From the NCBI GenBank assembly GCA_047967505.1, contig CM106541.1: DNA of 64,000 nt; one strand, given 5' to 3'. Under the pieces are notes generated by a model. The model did no database searches and was not told the DNA's origin. It was given only the letters and a program-made list of their open reading frames with translations. The position numbers and the translations under genes were made by a program. Origin of the DNA: Dipteris shenzhenensis (taxonomy: Eukaryota > Polypodiophyta > Polypodiopsida > Gleicheniales). Of the stretch, positions 1 through 11,460 are shown one piece after another. Numbering within the stretch: the stretch's first letter is position 1; the number at the start of each line of letters is the position of its first letter.

Positions 1-1399
1 AAAAAGATTTTTCAGATGTTAATGCTGCCACATGGGAAGCATGAAGGCTGCGAATGTGGGTAACACTCTAGACTGGCATGTGGGAAGCCGATCTGGCTGC
101 ATCATGGGCAGCAACATAAGGCCAATGATGTGGGCTAGAAGACCAAGGCAAGTGGGGCTTTATAATGCAGGCTTGGACTTACAATATGGCCCGCTACTGC
201 TTGGGCTGGGCCAAGGCAGCCTACGCTGACTCAGGTCCAGGGCAGGCTGAGTCAGGTTGGCATTGGTTGGCCAGTGGCCCTGGGTGTGGTCACGTGTAGG
301 GCTAGATGTTACCACTTGTCTAGGATATTGGGCCTCTGCCCATTCAGGTCGGTCCATCATACGGATGGTGTGGTCGGCCCTAGATCCAGGGAGGGGAGGG
401 CAGCCAGTCCCATATCTCACTCAGTCCATCAGCCAAGAATCCACAAGGCACTCAACAAGGAGGAAAGGAAGCAGCAGACTGCGGAGTATTTTGCCTATAT
501 TAGCTGCTCGATTGGAGCTTAGGGTGTCCAGCAGCCAGCTATATGGCACATGGAAGAGCCATCCACTACTGCCTACAATTGGAGCTTGACAAGTAGACCA
601 ATCCACATTTTGTGTTTGTGTGTGCTCTTTTGTGTGATGTGGGAATGCAGGGAGTCTTCTCTGGGCGAACTGAATATTAGAAATGTCACTGACCCACCTG
701 TGAGCCCCTATATGAGGAGGACAAGGGGTCAGGAGACATGCGTAGGTAGTGTACCTGGAGCAAGGTCTGCATCAGACATTGGAGCAGCAGGGCTGCAATT
801 GGTTGGCAGCATGCCGTGTAGCAGCAGGCCTGCAGGACAGCAGATGGGCCGCACTGCCAGGGCCTATTTATAGACCTGGCAGTAGGTAATTGTAGCAGCA
901 GCAGGTCGGAGGCTGAATAACAGTCCAAGAATATCTGCAGTAGGGTAGGTGGGGCAGACCTGGTCTGTGTCTGCAAAATCCAGTCGGGTGTTTTGCAGAC
1001 TGGGTCGGCCACTTTTGCTAGGGTTCTAGCCCTTCCTCCTCCCTTATATAAAAGGGAGTGGGGGGGTTGGGGCAGGGGGCGCCTCATTGCACACTCCATC
1101 AGCAAACACTGAAGCCTTTCCAGCAGGCAGCGTGGACTGAGTGTGGATCTTTTGTCTTCTCTGAGATCTCAGCATTATGATTGCTACTTTTACCCAGCAT
1201 CTTAGGTCAGCTCTGTTTTAAGCAGTGTCTCCCACGTATTGTGGATGAATAAAGCATGTGTTCTCTTTCTCTCCTCTTTGCTGTACATTCTCTGAGTGAG
1301 CTTTCAGTTTGTGAGTGTGTTATGAGTGTTTGGAATGAGTTTCTTCGATCTATCCATTCTACTTAAGACATTCAAGCAATTAGGCCTCTATTTCTAACG
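1..1399 (+). mobile_element. Ty1-copia LTR, 5' end cut by the window
   Basis: This is read as a long terminal repeat because it ends at ..CTAACG immediately before a copia primer-binding site (1400-1412). It contains a promoter-like TATATAAAAG at about 1045-1054 and an AATAAA polyadenylation signal at 1248-1253, spaced as expected for an LTR transcript start and end. The first 400 bases resemble a second degraded LTR piece at 32955-33340: both carry CTGCCACATGGG-type motifs and a similar run of GC-rich sequence. The left end lies outside the window, so length and target duplication are unknown. The usual terminal CA has become CG. The short ORFs here are by-products of the GC-rich sequence. 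Confidence 0.7.
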
Positions 1400-1412
1400 T
1401 GATATCAGAGCC
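1400..1412 (+). other. primer-binding site of the first copia element
   Basis: TGATATCAGAGCC follows the LTR end directly and differs by one base from the canonical plant copia PBS TGGTATCAGAGCC, which pairs with the 3' end of initiator tRNA-Met. It fixes the orientation of the element as plus strand. Confidence 0.8.
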
Positions 1413-1506
1413 ATCAATGAGACTCTTGTATTCACTTTGAAGGAGTCGTCCCTCCAAGTCAAAGGCGACTCCAGTTCAAGAAAAGTGTGAGTATTTGTTT
1501 CGTTGC

Positions 1507-3967
1507 TACAGCAAAACTTATTCACCTCCACCCTGCAGGGCGTTCGGGACTCCGGTGAGATGCCTAGCTCACTTATGGAGGGTCTAATACATTTTTATCC
1601 CAAAGAAGGGGTGCAGAAATGTAGTATCGCAGTGGAGACCCATCACTCTATTGGGCACTTGTTACAAAATCCTGGTGAAAGCAATCTGCCTTCGTTGCAT
1701 CCCTTACTCCCTGATCTTATTCATGATACGCAAACAGTGTTTGTTCATGGCAAAAGCATTTTTGATAATATATTCTCCTTTTGGGAAGCTTCTCAGTGGG
1801 CCATGTAGAGCGGTCAAAAGCTCGCAATTCTACTCCTGGACTTTGAAAAATCCTATGACAGGGTAGATTGGGATTCTTGGAGGGCACCCTTCATCACTTT
1901 GGATTTTCAGATGCTTGGATCAAAGGGGTCTCGGCCTTGTACAGGTCAGTCCACAGCTAGGTGCTCATAGGAGGGGTTAGGGGAGACAGGTTTCAGATTT
2001 CTAGATCAGTGCATCAGGGATGCCCCCTCTTGCCCCTTTTCTTTTCCTCTTTGTGGCTGAGGCTATGAGCATTTTTCTCAGGTCTCGAGTTGACATTCTT
2101 GGGCTCAGACTTCCACTCAGACGGGAAGAGGACCTCGTGGATTACAAGTTAGCGGATGATACTGCTATCTTCTTGGAGGCCTCTCCTCAAACTCTCACCT
2201 CCTTCATGTACTGCAACAGGTGCTCACATCAATTGGAACAACTCCAATGGCTTTTGGATTTGTGATGATGGCCTCTAGATTGGGGGGCTGATTTGGATTT
2301 TACTTGGATTCAGAGGGGTATGTCAGTCAGATACCTAGGATGCCATGTCGCTTTGGGCATCTTTTCTTTGCAGCAGTTTGCTCTTGTGTTGAAGGAAACT
2401 CCTTTTTTGGAGTTCAGCTAGACTAGACCTTGCATCCAGAGTGGTGCTTGTGAACCAGGTTTTGTTGGCCACAGTCTGGTATGTGTGCTCCTATTGGTGC
2501 AGTCCCAAAGATTGTATGACTCAGATCATAAGGCCTATCATGAATTTTTTATGGAGCAGGCTAGATGGAATTGTAGACACTATTGCCAGAGTAGCTTGGG
2601 ACAGCTTGATCCTTCCCACACAAGAGGGGGATCGAAACATCATAGATCCAGACTTGCAATGCAGGGCCTTGATTTGCAAGTTTGTGGTTAGAGGACTTAT
2701 GCCTGGGGATGAGCCTTGGAAAAGCTTCTTCATTCATGATTCAGGTTTGCAGCCCCTCCTCAGGGGGAGATTGGATGGACACCACCAAATGGATCTTCAC
2801 CTCAGCCCGCCTCAGGTCTCCATTCTCCTCGCTTATGGTTGCGACTCTGAAAGCTTGGTCCAGCTTTAGAGGTTACCGTACCCTTCGGAGAGCTCCTCCC
2901 TCATCTATCGATGAGATTGACAGGCAGCCGATTATGTGGAATGATAGTATACTTGATGAGCATGGTAGGCAGCTTGGTATGTCTCAATATATGCAGTGGT
3001 CCAGGTGGGAGCAAGGCCCTGCCACCTCCGTAGGTTCTTGGAAAGCTTTCAAGAGGCTTCCAAAAGTTTGCCAACAGCGAACGGTTAGTCACCTCAAAGG
3101 ATGTGCAGGGAGGATACTTCATATTGATGCAGCCCTTCCCCTTGACTGGGTGGATACAAATGGCAGGCCAGTTGCTTGCTCTGTGTGGATGGGGGCTTTC
3201 TCAAGGACAGGCATTTCTCTCCAGGTTATAGCTTTCTTGGGAGTGCTTCTTTTTTGACGTACAGGCAGGTGGCTGGCTGGTTATTTCTTCAAAGGATATT
3301 CTTTGGAGAGCCATTTGGATGGGAATTGCTAGGGTCCTCAGTACTTTTGCTCCTTCTTGTTTCTTCATGATGTGGGGATCAGTGGCTTGGCTCTCCCTAT
3401 CAAGGTCTCAGATCTTCTATGAGTGGCAGGATGCGTCTTGGGCCATATCGATTCGATGCCACCTAGTTGAGACTTGCTTTCTTGAGGATTTGCCTATCTT
3501 CCGCTATAGACCAGTACATGCTGATGGGGATACAGCTTGGGAGATACTTGCTAGCATCACTGCTTGGCATATTTGGAGGGCTAGATGAACAGAGGCCTTG
3601 GATGGATCTCATGTCCATCCCTCACACACCCTAGCCAGTATTTGGGCTGACACCGTTCGCACATTGATGGCCAGTTGGGTGAGCCTATACGGTTATATTG
3701 ATGGCCAATTGGGCGAGCCTTACAGTTCTTCCCGGGCAGCCTCAACCAGGAGGGTTATATTCCTTAGGGAATGGAAGGGTTCCCCCTTTTTCTTAGAGGC
3801 TACAGCAGGGTTGAGGTGGCACACAACCTCAACCTTGGTTTCTTTCCAGCTCATTTTGAGTTTTCTGTTCCCTATTTCAGGGGGGTTTCCTCATGCATAG
3901 TATGATGTATTTCCGCTTCGAGCTTGCTCACGCGGGTTTTTTCATACTTAATAGAAGTATTTCTCGG
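1507..3967 (+). pseudogene. 5'-truncated LINE (RT plus C-terminal region), broken
   Basis: Translation in shifting frames gives a non-LTR reverse transcriptase: an FYPKEG..WRPITLLGT block near 1590-1660, a LLLDFEKSYDRVDW block near 1835-1875, QGCPLAPFLFLFVAEAM near 2005-2065, and LADDTAIFLEAS near 2149 where the family has YADD or FADD. The C-terminal thumb and zf-RVT-like region continues to about 3590. There is no endonuclease, so the copy is 5'-truncated. Many stops and frameshifts make it dead. The last 200 bases (to about 3967) match the reverse complement of 51787-51990, where the tail ends in poly(A), so the 3' end is placed there. It sits in the leader of the surrounding copia element, between PBS and gag. 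Confidence 0.85.
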
Positions 3968-3999
3968 GGGGTGGGGGAACTACTCTGTTTTGTGTAATT

Positions 4000-5230
4000 T
4001 TGGAAGCTAGGACCAGTCCCAATCCCATTTCAAACTTGAGAGATGCAGCGAAGCTGGATGGGTCAAACTATCCCATAATTTCAGAAGTTGTTCAAACTTT
4101 GGAGATGCAGGGAAGTTGGATGGGTCAAACTATCTCACCTAGAAGGTCAAGGTCCGGAGCTACCTTGTGGCTAGGAAGCTTTGGAAGGTAACAACAGAAA
4201 CATGGCCAAAGCCCGAGGACACCAGGGACGCTCTAAGAAAGGTGATAGTGGTTGTAGATCCACACAAGCCCTATCAATGGTCATCCAAAATGCCATGTAT
4301 AGAATGACAATACATGTGGCAAGGAGAGGACCATCCTAAGAGATTAGTAAGATACGAATAATAAGTCTAGGATCCCATCCCTCCAAAATCAGTGGTTCAC
4401 AATGGCGCCCATCTCACAAAGGTGAAGGTGGTGAAGGATTAGCTGGTGGCAGTTGGCGACAAAGTGGGCTCAAACTAGGACTGCTGGTTCTTGGGATGCT
4501 TGCAAGAAGTTTCAAAGGCGTCATTACCACCATGACGGCAGGAGAGAGGACCCAACCTCTCACATTTGAAGAGCTTGGCTCCTTGTTGTTGTAGAAAGAA
4601 GCCCAGGAGAGACCGTACGAGCGTAGAAACGACAAATGCATTTTTGGAAAAAGAAAAGGACAAGGGCAACACTAGCAAGGGAAAGCCCCCCAAAGAAGAA
4701 TCCAAGGGCGAAAAGTTGGATGATGTGGACAAGAAGAAGAGAGTTTCTTCTGCGAGAAACTCACAAGAAAAAGAAAGCATACCAAAAGAGGAATAGGGAG
4801 GCCAAGCCAAGGAAGAGACTAAGTCTGAATCAGCCAATGTGACAACGGGAGAGTTTTTCTGAAACATTGAGCATTGCTCTGCGCATGCGGTGACTGAAAA
4901 CAAATGACGTTGGTATGCTGACAGGGGGGCATCACAACACATATCAAACAAGAAAAGTTGGTTCAAAGCCATGGAACCCGCACATTCAAACTCAAAGGTG
5001 AGTGTGGGAGACAATCAGACTTGCCTTGTGAAGCATATAGGAAGTATTCCATTCATCACAGACTCCGGAATTGAGAAGGAAATCTCCGATGTACTCTACA
5101 TTTCTGATCTTTGCAAAAACTTACTTTCTGTGAGTCAGATGACTAGAAATTGTATGAAGGTGAAAGGCTCCAAGTACCAGCGTGAAGCTTCCTCCTTTCC
5201 TAGGGTCTTCTTTAGTGGTTCTGGTGCTAC
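4000..5230 (+). pseudogene. copia gag and protease, degenerate
   Basis: The start encodes a copia Gag N terminus (KLDGSNY, about 4050-4075 and again 4110-4130) followed by KVRSYLVARKLWKV. The central Gag part is recognisable near 4430-4560. No CCHC zinc knuckle is visible; the place it should occupy is a lysine-rich stretch (4620-4800). The protease region follows: WYADRGASQHIS near 4915-4950, where the catalytic D-S/T-G reads D-R-G, then LYISDLCKNLLSVSQM near 5095-5140. Several stops break the frame. The element resumes as an inverted segment at 5235. It belongs with the LTR and PBS at 1-1412, the LINE having landed between them. Confidence 0.8.
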
Positions 5231-5234
5231 TTAG

Positions 5235-6325
5235 ACTCTGACTATTCAGCCAACCAGGTGTCGATGAGGGTACCACTAGAACTTCATGTGCTACCACCTC
5301 TGGCTGGAGCTCTGTCTCCTCAAAGGCAACATCTCGGCTTATGGGATCTACTTCTTGTCTACATTAGGAGGCTATAGGTCTTTGACTCATCGCTATATCC
5401 CAAAAACACACTTTTGGCTCCTAGAATCTAGCTTCTTTCTTTCATCCTTTGCACATTAACAAATGCATTCGAACCAAAAATCAATAAATGGCTTTAAGTA
5501 CCACAATAGGCTTTATGAGGAGTCATATCTACAACCACCTTGGTCTTTGTCCTATTTAGGATATGTACATATGCATGAATCGCCTCACCCTAGTGGGCCT
5601 TGGGAAGGTTCTTCCCCCTCATCATCGTTAGCCCTATCTCCGCAATCACACCGTTCTCTCTCTTTGCAACCCAATTTCGCTTATAGGTGTTTAGGCTGTA
5701 GTGACTTGTCTCTTGATCCAATTATTCTTATAGAAAGCATCAAAAGCGTCTGAAGTAGACTCTCCCCCTTTGTCAATGTGGAATAATGTAGTTACATCTT
5801 TCCCAGACGAGGACTCCACCTTGGCTCTCCACTCCTAGAATTCTCCAAATCTTGTGACTTATTAGCCAAGAAACCCAAATCATGCGACTGCAATCATCAA
5901 TGAAGGTCAAAAAATAGTGTGATCTTGCAAATGACTGAGTTGATATTGGTCCGCCCGCATGTGTCAGAGTGAACCAACTCTAGTGCATCTTTGGCCCTAG
6001 ATGTGGCCTCCTTCGGGAATGGTTCTGGGTGCTGCTTGCCCTCCAAGCAAGACTTGTAGACTTCTTCTGTGCCTATTATTGGTGGAAGTCCATTCAACAT
6101 CCCTCCCTTTTGCATCTTTGACAAGGTACCATACTTGACATTACCAAACCTCTCATGCCATATTTTGGAGCCATCTTTATTACCATGAACTTCTTCAACT
6201 CCTTGAGCCACGATATCTCTCGTCTCCTTTGATATGACCATGACCTCCTGATCATACAGGATTCTCGAGTGACAAAATTCCAGAGTCAAGTTCAGAGGTG
6301 AGAAGACCTCAATGAACGTCCAAGG
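5235..6325 (-). pseudogene. copia integrase segment, inverted relative to its element
   Basis: Read on the minus strand from 6325 downward it gives a linker (SRILYDQEVMVISKETRD), a GAG-pre-integrase block (WHERFGNVKYGTLSKMQ near 6130-6180), the zinc-binding part (KSCLEGKQHPEPFPKEA), then LVHSDTCGR near 5950, a decayed catalytic core near 5760-5800, and the integrase end KLDSRSQKCVFW..ISRDVAFEE near 5300-5430. Protease lies directly upstream and RT directly downstream, both on the plus strand. Flipping this segment back restores the normal copia order. Confidence 0.85.
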
Positions 6326-6333
6326 TTCCCACC

Positions 6334-6470
6334 GTGAACTTTGCATTAGTGTCTCAAATTGTGGAGCCCAAGTCCTTTGAGGAAGCAAAAGATGTACTAG
6401 AATGGCAGGTTGCCATTGACGCTAAGATGGATGACATTCAAAATAGTGACACTTGGGACGTGGTGGAAAG
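6334..6470 (+). pseudogene. start of copia reverse transcriptase, truncated
   Basis: The translation FALVSQIVEPKSFEEAKD followed by EWQVAIDAKMDDIQNSDTWD is the classic N-terminal RT block of Ty1-copia polyproteins. The frame is cut at 6471 by an A-family LTR beginning TGTTGGAGGTCAAC. No continuation of this RT was recognised further on. Confidence 0.85.
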
Positions 6471-7165
6471 TGTTGGAGGTCAACATCTCCTGATGTGCCA
6501 GTGCTTGTGGGTGTGCCGGGGCCTTGTTGTGGGTGAGCCCGCCCCACGTGAGAGTAGTCTAAGGTAGGATGGTCACCATGTGTCCGCCTTGGCCTGGAGG
6601 CTTGTCTTGCCCCTCCTATTGGCTGTGGTGCCTTTTCTTAGGATGAGGTGGGCCAACTTGATAGTCGACCACCTAGGCTTCCTGGTTGGAGACATAGGGC
6701 AGGCTGCATGCCAGCGTGGCAGCCTGGTCGGGGTTGTTGGGCAAGAGTATAGGCTTCCCTTGGGCTCATTTTTTGTTGTTTTGGGACAGTAACTTGATGA
6801 GTAATCGGCTGGTTACACTAACCAGACCAATCTTGTTCTAGTTTGGTTAGTTTGTGACTAGATGGTAACTGTATGGTTAGACTGACCAGATTAGTTCTGC
6901 CTTGGTCTAGTTGGAAGAACAGTCTAGTTAGGCCGTCCCTCTAATCGGGTCAACTAGTTGTGATGAGGTTAGCTTAACCTTAGGTTTGCCACCTTAGCAT
7001 CTAGCTGGCCATGCCACATTAATTGTCTAGTTGGCAAAGTGCCACATCAACTGACACGTGTCAGATTGACACGTCAACATTGCCACATGTATGTGTCACG
7101 TGGACTTTCAGGCTGCCACGTCACTTAGGTGCCACGTGTAAATGCCACATCATCACTGTGTACCT
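6471..7165 (+). mobile_element. A-family LTR in plus orientation (right end uncertain)
   Basis: The first 320 bases align by eye with the reverse complement of the element A LTR end (about 8520-8845) and more loosely with the element B LTR (23400-23735): TGTTGGAGGTCAACATCTCC, repeated GTGGGTGTGCC segments, and GGTCACCATGTGT. After about 6790 the match fades into a stretch with repeated GGTTAG/GACCAG motifs and then an ACGT-rich cluster (7051-7140). The right end is a guess. No PBS or internal coding region of the same orientation follows, so it may be a solo or truncated LTR. Confidence 0.6.
7051..7140. promoter_or_regulatory. cluster of five ACGT-core (G-box/ABRE-like) motifs
   Basis: Five ACGT cores lie within 90 bases: in the perfect 14-bp palindrome CTGACACGTGTCAG (7051-7064), then GACACGTCAAC, GTCACGTGGAC, GCCACGTCAC and GCCACGTGTA. 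Plant bZIP and bHLH factors are known to bind CACGTG and ACGTG elements. Whether this cluster drives transcription is inference; it lies in probable LTR sequence. Confidence 0.45.
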
Positions 7166-7966
7166 TGTTGGAGTTGCAAAAAGGATTCAGCAAGTCAGGC
7201 AAAAGAGAGAGTTTATTCATGAGAGATAGGCCCAATACATAGGCTCCAGTTACATCCAATAGCGACATCACATGTGAGCTGAGTAGAGCATCTAGATCCA
7301 CAAATCTCTCAATTAGTTCCATGATTCTCTCAATCACACACCTACTGACTGACACATCATCAATCACACCTACTGACACCTATCTAGGCACACCATGTGT
7401 TCACACACTAAAAACCTTAGACCTTAGGACTCTAGATCCCATTACATCAATTTGTTCTTCACCCCCCCCCACAAATTGATGACCTCAACCCTAGCAGTAG
7501 TCCATGGGAAACTTCATGGCTTGCCCACCTCTAGTGGCAACACACATGATCCACAACCTGGTATTCACTCTAGTTGCATCAGCAGTAGACTCATTTGGGC
7601 ATCCTCATCCCAACATGATCTCACTCAGACTTTGGTTTGTTGGTTTACAATTGGGAGATAGACAATGACTATGCATGGGAATACCCTTAGATCCAACAAG
7701 GTAACACATAAGACTAACAATCATTTGAGGTGGACATCCCAAGGCAGAGAACCCTTATTGACCACACACACAAAAATTTTATAGCACATGGGCTGAGAGC
7801 GAGCAGCAAGGAGCAACGGTCAGATACTAGCGATGAGCGATGGATGTGGGCAAGAGAGATGGACGTGAGCGATGAGCGATGAGCGATGGACGTGACCAGA
7901 CGGGTGAGCGATGAGCGACGAGTTAGTAGACGATGAGTGGCGGGTTAGCAGACGGGTGACCGACGG
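7166..7966. other. unassigned stretch between LTRs
   Basis: No gene is recognised. A segment near 7200-7240 (gagagagTTTATTCATG..) faintly resembles the LINE 3' ends seen at 10801 and 25741. 7800-7966 is low-complexity, built from GAGCGA/GATGAGCGAC repeats like those at 27060-27195, and runs into a GA tract. The left end of the element A 3' LTR should lie here but was not found. Confidence 0.4.
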
Positions 7967-9618
7967 GTGAGAGAGAGAGAGAGAGAGGCAAGTAGGTGCA
8001 CACACACACACACACAGAGCACGCCTCACACACACACACCACACTGAGACGGAGAGAAGGAAACAAGAGATCTGCAAGTGATCTCTGGCAAAAGCCCCTC
8101 TACAACTAGGGGAAAACCTCTGCACAACATGCTGCTCAAGAGCTGGGCGCACTGCACAACAACCTCCACAACTGAGTTGAACAACAAGGATGGAAGAACT
8201 GCTCCACCCCAAGGCTGGAAGGACTGCTTCAGAGATGGAAAACAAGGGGAGGAGGGGGGCCTATATATAGCTACTGCCCCCCCCAGTTGGTCTGCATATC
8301 GGGGGGCCGACCAGCTTGATATGAGGCATGGCCCACCCCCTTTAGGGCCAACTAGAGGGGACCGAACCCCTGGCCTATAACTAGGGCTCCATAAGGCACT
8401 ATACATAGGGCTGCAGCCCTGCCAAAAGAGCTGACTACTAGGGGCCTAAAGGGTCGATTGGTCTATTCTCCTCAATGCCCTATAAGGGGCTCAAAGGCAG
8501 CCCAAGGGGAGCTGCCCAACCAGCCCAACTATGCTGCCCTGCCTACAGCCCTACAAGAGGCTGCCACGCAGCCTGCCCTATGCCTCCAACCAACAAGCCT
8601 AAGTGGACAACTATCAGGTCAGCCCTTCTTAGCCTGAGAAAAGGCACCACAGGAGGGGCAAGACATGCCTCTAGACCTAGGCAAACACATGGTGACCATC
8701 CTAACCTAGACTACCCTCACAGGGTGCGGGCTCATCCACATCAAGGCCCTCTCTATGTACTAGCCTAACTTTACATTGGGCGGGCACACCCACAAGCAAG
8801 GGCCCTCTCTCACTAGGTGACATGAGGAGTTGTTGACCTCCAACACCCCCTCTCAAATCTTGGGAGAACATAGACGTCAGGGAGTTGGGTGTGACGCTAG
8901 AACAGCTGGAGGAATCCGTCAAGTGATACTCCATCGCTAAAGACCGCCATAGGTACTATCGAAGAAGCCCCCTCTTGATGCAAAACCACTTCAACACGAT
9001 CACTGGAATCTTGGAATTGTTGCTCCCAGGCCGAAGGTGCTAGGGACACTCCTCTAATCCGGTAAGAGTAGGTTATCTGGTACAACAATCCAACTACTTA
9101 TATTGGTACATCTCTCCAATAGAAGGCATGGATTAATAATCCAACTGATACTGCCACCGGTGCAAGGTCTGCTTTCCTACATGGGCACCTGTATCTCAGA
9201 GCTAGTTAGCCCCCTCTCAAGTCCAAACTGGTACAAGGTCGCTAGATCCATGAACTTTAGTGCTCCAATGACAACGGCCAGCAGCTCATCATACAAATGC
9301 TGTAGTAGAATACTAGGAGACCCCCTTTGAATTTGACAGGTCATAACGTCCAAACAAAATACAGACTGGTAACATACTGCTCCCTAAGTCAACGGGAACA
9401 ACTTGTCGTGGCTTGAAGTCCTGCCTAAAAGCCTGCCTCAGTGAAAGACTCCCTTTCCCTTGCATCTGTCTGGTAGGTACCACTGCCACAAACAAGCAAG
9501 TAATCCTCTATCTGGATCCGAAAAGCTTGTTGGCAGTGCCTCTTGCTACGTGCTACTAGAAGGCTAGAGTCTACGTCGTCGTGGCGGTAACATTGGCCAA
9601 CTGCCCCTCACCATTCCT

Positions 9619-10390
9619 TTAGGGACACTGTTGCCAATAATAACCTTTCTGGCCACATCGGTTACATGTACGAGATGCCTTGAGTGCTTCTCGTTCCGTA
9701 GTTTTCAACAAGTTTCTGCCATTTTGCTCAGCTGCCAAAGCCTCAGGCTGACTCTCATAGGTATGATCTACAAAGTGCTCCTCTTGATCAAGCACCATCA
9801 GGACCAATTCCTCCCAGGTCGACTCATTCATCCTGCCACTTGTGATCAAGGACGAATAGAAGGCCCCATACAACGATATCTCTTCCCCGTCTAGAGGATA
9901 TCCTGATGGAGTTCCTGTAACTTCTTGATGTGGTCTTGTATCAATGAAGACTTCTTGAGATCCAACAACCGCATGTGGACATCTAGGAAAACCCTTTTCA
10001 TGGGAGAGATTCGATTATACAGAGACGCCAAATGCTCCCATATATTCTTTCTTGGCTAGTGCCATGTGCTTCATGTGATTAATCACCAGAGGAGTACAAT
10101 TTAGAAAAATGAATGATGTTACCCTTGCATTGACATGGTCCAAGAGCTGAGACAGGGTCTCGGCCTCTTTTTGCTCTAGGATGCCAAGATTGTACGCAAG
10201 GGGACCTGGTCTAGCAATGCCTATCAATATGAAATCTGCCAGATCGTATGACTGTAACACGGAGTCCATCATCACCTGCTAGACGTCGTAATTGAGCCCC
10301 CATCCAACAACAAACGGTCAACCGGTGACGTGGGGAAAACTGGAAGTCTAGTGTTGTTCTTTACCATCTCAAACAAAGTCACCATGTCGG
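9619..10390 (-). pseudogene. gag remnant of element A
   Basis: The minus-strand translation from about 10280 gives MMMDSVLQSYDLADFILIG, the Gag N-terminal helix region that recurs in element B as MMESVLQSCDKANFVLIG. Downstream, 9873-9619 encodes a conserved tail ending in CNRCGQKGYYWQQC, a retroviral-type zinc knuckle (C-X2-C-X4-H-X4-C) in which the histidine is tyrosine. Frames are broken between the blocks. No protease, integrase or RT follows before the polypurine tract at 8846, so the element could move only with proteins supplied in trans. Confidence 0.7.
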
Positions 10391-10800
10391 GAAGAGACCT
10401 GAACTGAAAGAGAAGGTGGATGGGATAGATAGTGACAGAAGGTGGAAGAAAGGAGAGGGCTGGAGAAGAGGATGAAGGGGCTGACAGCCCAATGTACCTT
10501 AACTCCTCGCTATCCGTCCCTCGGGAACACCTCCTCTCTGATCTGAAAACATCCTTCAAAGTCACTCCTTGTTGGGCACCCGAAAAGTCCACACCTCGCT
10601 TACGTTCCTCCTCAAAGACACCTCCAAACAACACCCTAAATCTCCTCTTTGTATGCTGGCTCAACACTCCCTCCGCTCCTCGGGTCTCTATCCAACTGTG
10701 GCTCTGATACCATGTGAGAAGTGCAGCAGAAATGAAAAGAAAGAGGAGAGAGAGAGCATGCCTCACACACATACCACACTGAGAGGGAGAAAGAAAGAAA

Positions 10801-11062
10801 GTTTATCAAAGTCTTCGGAAGACCGATGGGTCTATGAGACTGTCAAAATCCTGGTACAAACGAACTGTGAGGGTGGAGCTACTAAAACGAGCATCCACAC
10901 CAATACAGAATGCAAAAAAATGCAAAATGGTAGTACTAAGTACAACATAGTCATGTCAATGGTCAACTACATATCAATCTCATCATCATCATCATCACCA
11001 ACATCGTCTGATGGATTAGGCAATGGAGGCATGAACGCAGCAATAGATTGCTGTCGGCCCTC
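10801..11062 (-). mobile_element. LINE-like 3' end inserted in the element A LTR
   Basis: This 262-base insert separates two parts of the LTR. It abuts a GAGAAAGAAAGAAA microsatellite on its left, so on its own strand it terminates in TTTC repeats. Its 3' sequence resembles that of the insert at 25741 and the end of the LINE at 21820-21900 (..CATAGACC..TTTAATA-like..CTTTC). On the minus strand it also holds an ORF end, QQSIAAFMPPLPNPSDDVG followed by aspartates and IDM-stop, of unknown affiliation. Confidence 0.5.
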
Positions 11063-11460
11063 TATTGATCTCTAGCAAAAGCCCCTCTACAACTGGGGGA
11101 AAACCTCTGCACAACAGGCTGCTCAAGAGCTGGGCACACTGCTCAACAACCTTCACAACTGAGATGAACAACAAGGGTGGAAGAAATGCTCCACCCCAAG
11201 GCTGGAAGGACTGCTCCAGAAGATGGAAAACAAGGGGAGGAGGGGGCCTATATATAAGTTATACCCCCCCCACCCAGTCGATCTGCATATAGGGGGGCCG
11301 ACCCACCTCCTCTAGGACCGACTACAGGCCCCTAGGGGACCTACCCCTTGGCCTATAACTAGGGCTCCATAAGGTCCTATGCGTGGGGCTGCAGCCCTAC
11401 CAAAAGAGCCAACTGCCAGGCATCTAAAGGTAGAGATAGGTTCTGCCATGAATTTCCACC

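Larger units (their letters stand above)
7967..11428 (-). mobile_element. element A: non-autonomous gag-only copia-type LTR retrotransposon
   Basis: The 3' LTR is about 7967-8845: it ends (plus sense) at ..CCAACA followed by CCCCCTCTCA, the complement of a polypurine tract. The internal region is 8846-10712. The 5' LTR starts at 10713 (TGTGAGAAGTGCAG), right after the complement of a PBS (10698-10712, TGGTATCAGAGCCAC on the minus strand). The LTRs share the GA tract, CA repeats, a tatata-containing segment and blocks such as CTATAACTAGGGCTCCATAA. The 5' LTR is interrupted at 10801-11062 by a LINE-like 3' end and is truncated at 11428, where LINE sequence begins. Only gag remnants are encoded. 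Element B (22993-27718) is a second copy of the family. Confidence 0.75.
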
